Assembly: GCA_021797355.1 (NCBI GenBank)
Contig: JAJZZX010000003.1
Coordinates: 62,001-126,000 of the forward strand
Direction: 5' to 3'
DNA length: 64,000 nucleotides
Origin: Thermoplasmata archaeon
Lineage (GTDB): Archaea; Thermoplasmatota; Thermoplasmata; Thermoplasmatales; Thermoplasmataceae
Shown: one piece after another, positions 27,178 through 35,164 of the stretch
Numbering within the stretch: the first letter of the stretch is position 1
Layout of the letters: every line of letters begins with the position of its first letter
The notes under the pieces: generated by a model
Told to the model about the DNA's origin: nothing
Seen by the model: only the letters and a program-made list of their open reading frames with translations
Databases searched by the model: none
Translations under genes and position numbers: made by a program

Positions 27178-28287
27178 TCATTGAAGGGCGCCAATCCTGT
27201 TCTTCCTTGATCCTGGCTTATAAATGAGCTTCCCTGTATCCGGGTCAAACAGCATCAGCTTGCTCAAGTCAGGCACCAACCTGCTGGATTGCCCCAATGA
27301 AAGCTGTGAACCGACAACATCCTGCCTTATGAGGTCCAGGCCATCCGGTGTCTTGAAGTATTCATATATGCTTTTTCCTATATTCTGTGTAACAACCAAC
27401 CGCGCCTCTATGCCAGACTGTCCCAAGGAAAGATCCTCAGGTCTAAAGCCAACCTTGACCTCAATTTCTTGGCTGTCTCCAAGGTCAATATCAGCCATGG
27501 GAAATGATGCACCTGAAACTTGCAGAATTACCTCTCCGTTTCGAGAAATGAGCTTTCCATTGAGCATGTTCATTGGAGGATCGCCAACGAACGTAGCAAC
27601 AAAGGTATTTTCAGGAAGATTATAGAGATCCAGCGGTGGGCCAATCTGTACTACAACACCGCCGTTCATTAAGCATGCCCTGTCGGCAAGTGTGGTTGCC
27701 TCCACCTGGTCATGCGTAACGTAAACTGTAGTGGTGTTGAACTCCTTCTGGAGCCTCTTTAGCTCAACCCTCATCTGCGTCCTGAGCTTTGCATCAAGAT
27801 TGCTGAGAGGTTCATCCATAAGGAAAAGAGCTGGTTCCCGCACCAGTGCCCTTCCCAGCGCGACTCTCTGCCTCTGCCCGCCAGATATTTCCCCAGGTTT
27901 CCTATCCAGAAGATCGCTAATGCCAAGAAGCTTTGCAACCTCTTCAGTCTTGGCATCCCTGTCTTTCTTGGACATCTTGGTGATCTTTAGCGGGAACTGT
28001 ATGTTATCCCTCACGGTCATAAAAGGGTACAGGGCATAGTTCTGAAATACCATTGCTATGTTTCTCAGTCTTGGAGGGAAGTCTGTTATCTCCCTTTCAT
28101 TCAGAAAAATGTGTCCTGAATCCACAGACTCTAGTCCAGCTATCATTCTTAGGGTAGTAGTCTTGCCGCAGCCGCTAGGGCCCAGAATAACAAAGAATTC
28201 ACCGTCGTCAACCTCGAGATTCACGTCAAATACGCCTTTATGACCCCCAAAATCCCTGTTGACGTTTTGAAGCACTAGTTTAGACAT
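27178..28287 (-). CDS. malK: Maltose-type ABC transporter ATPase MalK
   Basis: A 369-residue ATPase of the carbohydrate CUT1 family that energises the MalFG permease. Walker A is GPSGCGKTT (residues 36-44), the signature is ISGGQRQRVALGRAL, and Walker B LFLMDEP and the switch histidine VTHDQ follow. The C-terminal 130 residues form the OB-type regulatory domain (PEDLSLG). The ATG at 28287 is used rather than the GTG at 28296. Although adjacent to malG, it has its own TATA box with an abutting operator (28339-28361), so it is separately transcribed and probably under the same repressor as malE. Confidence 0.95.
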   Translation of the reverse strand: MSKLVLQNVNRDFGGHKGVFDVNLEVDDGEFFVILGPSGCGKTTTLRMIAGLESVDSGHIFLNEREITDFPPRLRNIAMVFQNYALYPFMTVRDNIQFPLKITKMSKKDRDAKTEEVAKLLGISDLLDRKPGEISGGQRQRVALGRALVREPALFLMDEPLSNLDAKLRTQMRVELKRLQKEFNTTTVYVTHDQVEATTLADRACLMNGGVVVQIGPPLDLYNLPENTFVATFVGDPPMNMLNGKLISRNGEVILQVSGASFPMADIDLGDSQEIEVKVGFRPEDLSLGQSGIEARLVVTQNIGKSIYEYFKTPDGLDLIRQDVVGSQLSLGQSSRLVPDLSKLMLFDPDTGKLIYKPGSRKNRIGALQ

Positions 28288-28338
28288 ATAAATCACTACT
28301 GCATGATCTCCTAATTATATTTGTGTTTCGAAAATATC

Positions 28339-28361
28339 ACTATTGCAAGTAGTATATATTG
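28339..28361 (-). promoter_or_regulatory. malK promoter with putative TrmB operator
   Basis: The quasi-palindrome ACTATTGCAAGTAGT (28339-28353, plus-strand reading) has outer arms ACTA/TAGT around TTGCAA. On the minus strand an AATATATA TATA box (28354-28361) abuts it on the upstream side, so a bound repressor would block the step between TATA recognition and transcript start. A motif matching 12 of 15 bases has the same arrangement at malE. Confidence 0.6.
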
Positions 28362-28425
28362 AGATATTATTAATATAAAATATAAGTTGTAAATAAAATG
28401 ATTGGGAAATTAGGCCGCAACGAGT

Positions 28426-29343
28426 TCACTTGTACGTGGAAAGGCTGAATCCGGACACCAGATATTTCTGAAAGACGAAGAACAGTATGAATATGGGAAT
28501 GCCCATGAGTACAGAGAAAGCTGCGTATGTTCCATAGTTAATGACAATTGTTCCCTGGGAGACATAGTACATGCCTATTGCTAGGGTGTACAGCCCCTTG
28601 GAGGTTATGAACTGGCCTGCAAGAGCATAGTCTGTGTAAGGTCCCATGAAAGCAATAACTGCAGCAAACACTATGACCGGTCTGGCCATTGGTATTAGAA
28701 TCCTGAAAAGGGCTGAATTCCTGCTAAGCCCATCCATCTGTGCTGCTTCCTCATAATCTTTTGGTATATTGTCAACATAATTCTTGATCAGGTATGAAGA
28801 ATAGATGACAGCACCGGCAGAATATGGTATGATAAGGCCTATGTAGGTATCAAGAAGGTGAAATTCCGAGAACATAAAGTAGAATGGTATTACCATCATT
28901 GTGAATGGGAACAGTGACAGAATGAGGAGCATATAGAGAAGGGCCCTTTTTGCAGGAATTCTGAACCGTGAGAGGGCAAGGCCAGACGAAATGGAAAGTG
29001 CAACCCCTATGACGGTTGAACTTGCAGTGAGGATGAGCGTGTTCTTCATCCAAAGGAGGAAGGGGTGATGGAAAAGTATGCTGTAGTAATTAGCCAAACT
29101 GAGCCTCGCACTTGGCAGGAGATCAGCAAGAGTAGCATTTGCCAGCGATCCTATGCTGTTTAGGGAGGTAATAACAACATAATATATTGGAAAAATTGCA
29201 AATAGGGCAAATACAATCAAAACTATATGTGATATAATTCTCTTTAGGAGCCTAAGTCTCTTGAAGTGTGTATTCATTCTGAATATGTCTTGTTCCTCTG
29301 TGAATGTTTTCTTTCCGCTTTTTACAATGTTGCTGTTTTCCAT
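28426..29343 (-). CDS. malG: Maltose-type ABC permease MalG
   Basis: A 305-residue inner-membrane permease subunit with about six helices after a 35-residue cytosolic N-terminus. The EAA loop contacting MalK reads EEAAQMDGLSRNSALFRILIPMARP, the standard E-A-A-x-x-D-G...G...P consensus. It starts 9 bases after the malF stop with a GAGGCGGG ribosome site and belongs to the malE-malF-malG operon. Confidence 0.95.
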   Translation of the reverse strand: MENSNIVKSGKKTFTEEQDIFRMNTHFKRLRLLKRIISHIVLIVFALFAIFPIYYVVITSLNSIGSLANATLADLLPSARLSLANYYSILFHHPFLLWMKNTLILTASSTVIGVALSISSGLALSRFRIPAKRALLYMLLILSLFPFTMMVIPFYFMFSEFHLLDTYIGLIIPYSAGAVIYSSYLIKNYVDNIPKDYEEAAQMDGLSRNSALFRILIPMARPVIVFAAVIAFMGPYTDYALAGQFITSKGLYTLAIGMYYVSQGTIVINYGTYAAFSVLMGIPIFILFFVFQKYLVSGFSLSTYK

Positions 29344-29352
29344 AATCCCGCC

Positions 29353-30249
29353 TCAATACAATATTGACATCATCTTCGTATAGTGGTTGGAAACAATCAC
29401 GAATACGAGCAGTATTAGTATGGATATGACAGCGTAAGCAGCCCCGAGAGCATAGTTAGAATAGGAAAATGCCTGAAGATAGGAATAGGTAATTAGGATT
29501 TGCGTTGATATTCCCGGACCCCCGCCTGTAAGGAGAAAAGGAACGTAGAAGTTGTTCCAGGTGAAAATGAAGCCAAAGATGGTGATAAATGCGATCTGCC
29601 TCTTGAGAAGAGGCACGGTTATCTTTGTCAAGGTACTCAGTGAGCCGTATCCGTCCATTTCCGCAGCTTCATAAAGCTCATGCGGTATGCTCTGTACCGC
29701 AGAGGTATATACGTAAGTGTAGTAGGGGAAAGAAAGCCAGAAATTAACCAGGATAAGTGACAGCATTGCATAGTGAGGGGAAGTCAGCCAGTCTAAGCTT
29801 CTGAGTCCAATGGCATTGAGAATCTCGTTGATCACGCCTCCATTATAGGCCAGCATGTTGGACCAGATCAGGATGGTTATGAAGGCTGGAAATGCCCAGG
29901 GAAAAAGGTAGACAGTCCTGTAGAAATACTTACCCCTCAGCTTCTTCTGATTCATTATCATTGCAAGGGCAAATCCTGCGGGAACCATTACAGCTGTACT
30001 TCCAACGCTCCATATCACTGTGTTCAGGATTACTGTCCTCAAATCGGAACTTGCAAATATATACGCATAGTTGGCAAGCCCCACAAAACCGTATCTAAAA
30101 AAATGCAGTGAATTGAAGTCTGTAAAGGAGAAATATATGCTCTCAAAAATCGGGTAGAAGTCAAGCACAGCTAGTACCACAATAACCGGGAGCACATACA
30201 ATAATCCTCGAAATTCCAGGCTACTTTTCTTTCTGTTGTCCATTAACAT
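29353..30249 (-). CDS. malF: Maltose-type ABC permease MalF
   Basis: A permease subunit of about 298 residues with six hydrophobic helices and the EAA loop YEAAEMDGYGSLSTLTKITVPLL. It lacks the long periplasmic P2 loop of E. coli MalF, as usual outside enterobacteria. Three start codons (GTG 30252, ATG 30249, ATG 30243) are close together; GTGAT just before the last could be its ribosome site. It is the second gene of the operon, about 30 bases after malE. Confidence 0.95.
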   Translation of the reverse strand: MLMDNRKKSSLEFRGLLYVLPVIVVLAVLDFYPIFESIYFSFTDFNSLHFFRYGFVGLANYAYIFASSDLRTVILNTVIWSVGSTAVMVPAGFALAMIMNQKKLRGKYFYRTVYLFPWAFPAFITILIWSNMLAYNGGVINEILNAIGLRSLDWLTSPHYAMLSLILVNFWLSFPYYTYVYTSAVQSIPHELYEAAEMDGYGSLSTLTKITVPLLKRQIAFITIFGFIFTWNNFYVPFLLTGGGPGISTQILITYSYLQAFSYSNYALGAAYAVISILILLVFVIVSNHYTKMMSILY

Positions 30250-30282
30250 CACAACGTTTAAAATTAAAAATATGGGATATGA

Positions 30283-31773
30283 TTAATTTTTCTTCTTCCT
30301 GGAAACATAGAAGTATGAGCCCACTCCAGCAACTATCACCACTGCAGCTATGACACCACCCACAAGGTACCAGTTGATGGGTGCCGCAGGAGTAGCGGAA
30401 ACTTCCTGTATCTCGGTAAGTACAGCTTTCTGGAATGCATTCATGACAGCAGAAACATTGTTTGTGCCGTTATCATAGAGGTTGCCGACATAGGTGTGGA
30501 AGTTAGGCCAGTAGTAGTTCATGTTCACGAAACCTGGCTGTGGCTGTGTATGCTGTTCCTGTGCCAGCCAACCGCCAATCAGGGGATCATTGTTTGTGTG
30601 GTTCGTTATGTAGTTCCCAGCAGCTATCAGCGAGGGAAAATCTCCTGCCTTATCAAAAAGGTTGATCTGTGCCGTAAGATTTGTTTCCATTTCTATGAAT
30701 TTAAGTGACGCCCATATCTGTGAACTTGTTATTCCCGAGGCTGCAGGTGATGATATGAAGTAGCCAACCGATCCCCAGATGGGCTGCGGCCAGTATCCAG
30801 TGGCATTATCGAAAGGAAGAGCGGTGACATTCAGATTGCTACCAAGATACTGTTCGTATAGTGACTGGTCCCATGGACCATCGATCATGAATGCCGAATC
30901 ATTGGCTTCGAACATGTTCTCCTGTTGCGTCATTGTAGTGAGTCCTGTGGGGCTCACGTGGTACCTGTATGTAAGGTTGTACAGGAATGAGATGGCACTG
31001 ATATCGGCGGATGAGTTCAGTACTGGCATTTCGCTTGCATTGAAGATTTCACCGCCAAAAGCCGGGAACCATGCTGCAGACCTGTAGCCACTGTCCGTGC
31101 CGAGTCCGTATACTAGACCCCATACAGTTGGAGAGGACGGGTTAGGGTTCAGAGTCTTGTTATCTGTTACGTTTATTGCGTCCTGTATCATCTGGTAAAC
31201 GTTCTTTGGGGGGGTCTTGATATATTTCATGTTATAGTAAAGCCCAACCCCGTTAGTGTTTACCGGAATTCCATAAAGTGCTCCATTGGAACTCCAAGCC
31301 GCAATCGTCCCCTTGGTGAAGCTGTTAATGTAGGATGAATTAAGGTAGGGTGTAAGATTCAACACGGTACCGCTGGCGTAAAGTGCACCTGCATTATCAC
31401 TTGTATCCCTGTATACGTCAGGGGCCTTGCCTGCATGCGCGGCACTTACATATGTCGTGGAGGCAATACCAACTGCAGGGCTGTCATCAACAGTGACATT
31501 GGGGTAAACGCTTTCGAAATAGGCCAGCGTTTGGTTAAACACTTCCTGCTCTCCGCCAGGTGATCCCGATCCCCAGACAGTTATTGTCACAGAGTTCGAA
31601 GACGAGGCAGGCACACTGTTACCCACGATGCTAATGGGGTGATCATACAGTGCAACAAATCCTCCCATTATGAAAAGAGCGGCCACCATAAGTACACCAA
31701 AAATCACAGTGTTCTTATGTCTTGATTCAGGTTTGAAATCTCTATTATTCGGTTTCTTGCTTAAACCGTCCAT
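30283..31773 (-). CDS. malE: Maltose-type extracellular solute-binding protein with helices at both ends
   Basis: A 496-residue family-1 solute-binding protein that captures maltooligosaccharide-like sugars outside the cell. The N-terminal helix (VIFGVLMVAALFIMGGFVALY) is followed by a Ser-rich linker and the binding domain beginning VTITVWGSGSPGGEQ; several N-x-S/T sites suggest glycosylation. A second hydrophobic helix at the extreme C-terminus (WYLVGGVIAAVVIVAGVGSYFYVSRKKKN in part) is followed by a K-rich tail. No lipobox cysteine is present. It may be anchored at both ends unless the first helix is removed. It is the first gene of the operon. The ATG at 31773 is preferred over the TTG at 31782. 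Confidence 0.92.
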   Translation of the reverse strand: MDGLSKKPNNRDFKPESRHKNTVIFGVLMVAALFIMGGFVALYDHPISIVGNSVPASSSNSVTITVWGSGSPGGEQEVFNQTLAYFESVYPNVTVDDSPAVGIASTTYVSAAHAGKAPDVYRDTSDNAGALYASGTVLNLTPYLNSSYINSFTKGTIAAWSSNGALYGIPVNTNGVGLYYNMKYIKTPPKNVYQMIQDAINVTDNKTLNPNPSSPTVWGLVYGLGTDSGYRSAAWFPAFGGEIFNASEMPVLNSSADISAISFLYNLTYRYHVSPTGLTTMTQQENMFEANDSAFMIDGPWDQSLYEQYLGSNLNVTALPFDNATGYWPQPIWGSVGYFISSPAASGITSSQIWASLKFIEMETNLTAQINLFDKAGDFPSLIAAGNYITNHTNNDPLIGGWLAQEQHTQPQPGFVNMNYYWPNFHTYVGNLYDNGTNNVSAVMNAFQKAVLTEIQEVSATPAAPINWYLVGGVIAAVVIVAGVGSYFYVSRKKKN

Positions 31774-31823
31774 AATACTCAAGACTCAATTATAATACAA
31801 TAAGATAAACTTTTTGATTTCAT

Positions 31824-31846
31824 ACTATTTTGAGTAGTGTATTAAT
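31824..31846 (-). promoter_or_regulatory. malE promoter with putative TrmB operator
   Basis: ACTATTTTGAGTAGT (31824-31838, plus-strand reading) has the same outer arms ACTA/TAGT as the malK site. On the minus strand the TTAATACA box (about 31839-31846) abuts it, with the transcript start expected about 40 bases upstream of the malE ATG. Confidence 0.6.
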
Positions 31847-32015
31847 AATGATAGAATTATAAGGTGCTAGTCATACCCCAGAGGATATTTCTGAACTACC
31901 TGTCAGTGGTCTGCATGAGCTTTGGCCATTCTCATCACGATAAAAGGCTAATCAGTTTTCTTTGCCTTGCGCTTGTCTGGAGTAGAATTGCGAATCTTAT
32001 GTGGGGTTATTCAAG

Positions 32016-33257
32016 ATGAACTTCCTGTATGGATATCTGAAGCCAAGTTCCGATGTTGTTGAATCTACAGAGAAATTATCAGTTTCAGACGGAGTATTCT
32101 GGGCAGTCTACACTTCAATGACAACGACTTTTGTTGTCCCACTCTCGCTGATCCTGCTGGGTTCTTCGGCACCAATTGGATATATTGTTGGCCTGCCAGT
32201 TTTGCTTGTCCCTCTTGCGCAGCATACAGCCATAAGAATAGCACAAAGGACCAGCGACCTGAAGAAGCTTACCATAAGAATTACATTTTTCGACCGGCTG
32301 TTGTGGCTCCCAGTTATTTTTCTTGTTTTTGTGAATGGCTACATTCTGAAATTTACCCTCCTGCTATTTTTCCTCTCAATGAGGACTTATTTTGCTTCCC
32401 TGTCAAGCACTACTTGGACCCTTTGGGTCCCTTCCGTTGTTCCCGAATCCCACAGATCCATCTACTTTGCAAAGAGAAACGCCGCAATGAAGTTCTTTTC
32501 ACTTGTCGGATATGCAGTTGCCCTGGGGATATTCCTTAGGATACCCGGCAAAACCCTCAGTATTGTGGTGGTATTCCTGGTTGGAACCCTAATTTTTTCA
32601 AACTTGTCACTGTTCATTATGTCTAGGATCCCCAGTTACACGCTTGGAAAAGACGAAAGAGTTGCGTCTAGTTCAATAAAATCAGAATTTAAGATATTCC
32701 TGGTCTTTTCTGCCTTATGGTATTTTGGGTCAAGTTCACTATCTCCCTTCTTTCAGCTTTATATTGTCTCTGGGCGGTTTCTGGCAGCATCCCAAACATT
32801 TTACACAATGGTATTTCTGGTGTTGGGCACAGTATCGTTAGCGACTCAGATGATCTGGGGAAGATACTCAGCCAGAAGCGGTCATCTCCGAACTATACTT
32901 TTGAGCTCATTGTTCCTCATTGCCGGAACATTAACTATAGAAGCGGCAAGAATTCCAATGGAAGTTATGCTTCCGGCAGTCCTAATTGGTGCTGGGCAGT
33001 CAGGAACCTCCCTTTCTATCTTTAATGAAATGATCGGCAGAGCATATTCCTCCAAGATTAGATCGGTATCTTCATACAATCTGGTACAGTCCGTGTTTAG
33101 CTCGCTGGGACCAATAGTATCAAATTTCATATACTTTGTGTCACCATCATCCCTGATGCCAGTATTCCTGCTTTCATCAGCATGCATTGCTGTTTCTCTA
33201 ATCCTGCTGTACACATTTCGAGAAAGAAGAAAACCAGGTAGTCAAGCAGTTTCGTGA
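32016..33257 (+). CDS. MFS-type membrane protein, function unknown
   Basis: About 413 residues with 11-12 transmembrane helices. The segment WTLWVPSVVPESHRSIYFAKRNAAM resembles the region after helix 4 in a group of MFS proteins with V-P-x-x-x-R-G-x-Y-F-x-x-R. It is transcribed divergently from malE. A sugar-related substrate is possible from the neighbourhood, but there is no sequence proof. Starts at GTG 32001 and ATG 32016 are both possible; the ATG is taken. The region is AT-rich compared with the neighbouring genes. Confidence 0.75.
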   Translation: MNFLYGYLKPSSDVVESTEKLSVSDGVFWAVYTSMTTTFVVPLSLILLGSSAPIGYIVGLPVLLVPLAQHTAIRIAQRTSDLKKLTIRITFFDRLLWLPVIFLVFVNGYILKFTLLLFFLSMRTYFASLSSTTWTLWVPSVVPESHRSIYFAKRNAAMKFFSLVGYAVALGIFLRIPGKTLSIVVVFLVGTLIFSNLSLFIMSRIPSYTLGKDERVASSSIKSEFKIFLVFSALWYFGSSSLSPFFQLYIVSGRFLAASQTFYTMVFLVLGTVSLATQMIWGRYSARSGHLRTILLSSLFLIAGTLTIEAARIPMEVMLPAVLIGAGQSGTSLSIFNEMIGRAYSSKIRSVSSYNLVQSVFSSLGPIVSNFIYFVSPSSLMPVFLLSSACIAVSLILLYTFRERRKPGSQAVS

Positions 33258-33410
33258 TCGATCTTGACAAGCAGGATAGTCATGCATTTTACACAAAAGG
33301 ACGTTCTGCTCTTGAAGTTAAGATGCTCATTTGTCTGCGTGGCCCATCTCGGCGATGGTAACACAGAAATCTGAAAAGGTTAATACTACTTCACTAATAT
33401 AGAAATAAGT

Positions 33411-34073
33411 ATGCCAATATATGAAGTCGACGAACATGAACTCATGAAGGAGGACTGTGTTCTCAAGGAAGGAGAGGCAGAGATTCAGGATGGCACGCTC
33501 TACCTCACAGATAAGAGAATCATATACGAAATAAAAGGCAAGAGAGGCTTCATACGTGCTGTACCTCCGAAGATCTACATGGATGTCAGATTATACAATC
33601 TCAAAAATGTATCTTCTGCCGTTCCCAAACTTAAGGTATTCACGAAGAAATATCTTACCGTTGAGTTTGAGCAGGACGGGCAGGAAAAGCGTTATGAGTT
33701 CGCACTAAAGGATCCATCAAAGTGGGACGACGAGATAAAGAGATGGATAAGCGATGCCAGAAAGCACAGGGAGGAAGAAGAGAGGCGGAAAAGTGAGGAG
33801 CAGCACAGGAAAGAGGTTGAGATGGCTAACGCTAGATCAACAAAACAGAATATAGGCATGGCATACTTTGGAACAACCGCACAGAATAGACAGCCATCTG
33901 CTCCAATGCACGTTGAAAATGAGGCTGGCGAATCTGAGGTTATTGAGCAATCGCCGGCACTGGATCAGATGAAGAGTGTGCCGCTTCTATGCGAGTATTG
34001 CGGCCATGAATTGGACCCGTCAATGAAATACTGCCCTAACTGCGGTAAGAAGGTAAACAGCAAGAAGAAGTGA
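33411..34073 (+). CDS. PH/GRAM-like domain protein with C-terminal zinc ribbon
   Basis: A 220-residue cytosolic protein in three parts. Residues 1-115 form a beta-rich PH/GRAM-like domain (LKEGEAEIQDGTLYLTDKRIIYE is the typical opening). Residues 115-145 are a highly charged helix (HREEEERRKSEEQHRKE in part). A zinc ribbon ends the chain (CEYCG and CPNCG). Such proteins are common but uncharacterised in archaea and probably bind membranes or partner proteins. A TATA-like GGTTAATAC lies about 27 bases before the ATG. The NfeD-like gene follows 5 bases after the stop, so they form one operon. Confidence 0.75.
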   Translation: MPIYEVDEHELMKEDCVLKEGEAEIQDGTLYLTDKRIIYEIKGKRGFIRAVPPKIYMDVRLYNLKNVSSAVPKLKVFTKKYLTVEFEQDGQEKRYEFALKDPSKWDDEIKRWISDARKHREEEERRKSEEQHRKEVEMANARSTKQNIGMAYFGTTAQNRQPSAPMHVENEAGESEVIEQSPALDQMKSVPLLCEYCGHELDPSMKYCPNCGKKVNSKKK

Positions 34074-34078
34074 GGTAA

Positions 34079-34396
34079 ATGGTGACAGAATCAACACTAG
34101 TTCTATATGTTCTCATATTCTTCATAATTGGGTTCGCCCTTGGTGCCTGGATCACAAGACTTCTTCTCCGCTACCCATTCGGCAGGAAACCGCTTACTGG
34201 GGCAAGCTCGATGATAGGGTCCCGGGGGACAGTTTCAGCGGTTTCACCAAACTATCTTGAGGTGAAGGTAAATTCCCAGTTCTGGCGTGCAGAAAATATC
34301 GGCGAGGGTCAGCTGAAGGTTGGAGACCAGATAATAGTAAAGAACGTGAACAACCTGACACTTCTAATAGAAAAGATAGCAGACCAAAAATCATAA
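34079..34396 (+). CDS. Short NfeD-like membrane protein
   Basis: A 105-residue protein with one or two N-terminal hydrophobic helices (LVLYVLIFFIIGFALGAWIT) and an OB-fold C-terminal domain: MIGSRGTVSAVSPNYLEVKVNSQFWRA is the typical NfeD strand order, closing with VGDQIIVKNVNNLTLLI. Short NfeD proteins usually accompany a stomatin/SPFH protein, but none is adjacent here. It is co-transcribed with the PH-like zinc-ribbon protein. Confidence 0.8.
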   Translation: MVTESTLVLYVLIFFIIGFALGAWITRLLLRYPFGRKPLTGASSMIGSRGTVSAVSPNYLEVKVNSQFWRAENIGEGQLKVGDQIIVKNVNNLTLLIEKIADQKS

Positions 34397-34400
34397 GCTG

Positions 34401-35069
34401 TCAATATATCTTGTTAAGAACTGAATTTCTGAGATATTCGAGAACCTCCATTTCATGCTGCCACATACTTCTTCTGGCCAAATTCTGGTCTCCAGAGAGA
34501 ACTGCATTTATAACCTTCTCATGTTCCTCAATCTCAACCTCTCTCCTGTCGAAGCTGCTGAACAGCGTTGTCCTTACGACCTTCAGCTTTAGGCGAATAT
34601 TTCTTGTATACTCAACAATATAGCGATTTCCGCTGGCAGCTGCTATCATTCCGTGAATTTTCCCATTTAAGTCAGCGAGAACCAGGGGATCGGGGTTCTC
34701 CTGAGAACTTACTTTTCTTATCAATTTCAGGGTCTCCTTTAAATCTTCCCGGATGGAATCAGTCAGCCTTGCAGCGGCCATTGCTGCAGCTTCTGCTTCC
34801 AGAATGGCCCTTACCTCGTAAAGCTCCACAATTTCCTCCTCATCAAGATATACAACATTGTAGAAACGACCATTCCTGAATATCAGGCCCTCAGTCTCCA
34901 GCTGAAGCAGAGCTTCCCTTATTGGAGTCTTGCTCATGTTAAGGCTCTTCGCCAATAAGTCCGGGCTTATGGACTGTCCCGCCCTGTATTTTCCGTTCAT
35001 GATCCCGTCAAAAATATATTTGTAAGCGGTCTCCGTGAGCGTAAGTTTTTCCCTGTCTTCTACTGTCAT
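34401..35069 (-). CDS. GntR-family regulator, FadR/FCD subfamily
   Basis: A 222-residue repressor. The N-terminal GntR winged helix shows AYKYIFDGIMNGKYRAGQ and KSLNMSKTPIREALLQLETEGLI. The C-terminal helical FCD ligand domain has the metal-binding pattern with D and H residues (DLNGKIHGMI and the later EEHEKVINAVLSGD). GntR/FCD proteins respond to organic acids or sugar acids. No obvious catabolic target gene is adjacent; the DUF2079 gene starts nearly 2 kb away and ends just upstream. Confidence 0.9.
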   Translation of the reverse strand: MTVEDREKLTLTETAYKYIFDGIMNGKYRAGQSISPDLLAKSLNMSKTPIREALLQLETEGLIFRNGRFYNVVYLDEEEIVELYEVRAILEAEAAAMAAARLTDSIREDLKETLKLIRKVSSQENPDPLVLADLNGKIHGMIAAASGNRYIVEYTRNIRLKLKVVRTTLFSSFDRREVEIEEHEKVINAVLSGDQNLARRSMWQHEMEVLEYLRNSVLNKIY

Positions 35070-35164
35070 GCTGAATGGTTATCATTACACATTAAAAAAC
35101 ATTTTAGTGCATTGTTTTAAAAATGTCCACCACTTATTGCGGAATCCCGACAAAGCGACAGGCA

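Noticed and set aside
33381-33400. TTAATACTACTT before the PH/zinc-ribbon gene resembles half of the mal operator
   Set aside because: Only one arm matches (about 8 of 15 positions), so it is probably just a TATA-proximal AT-rich stretch.
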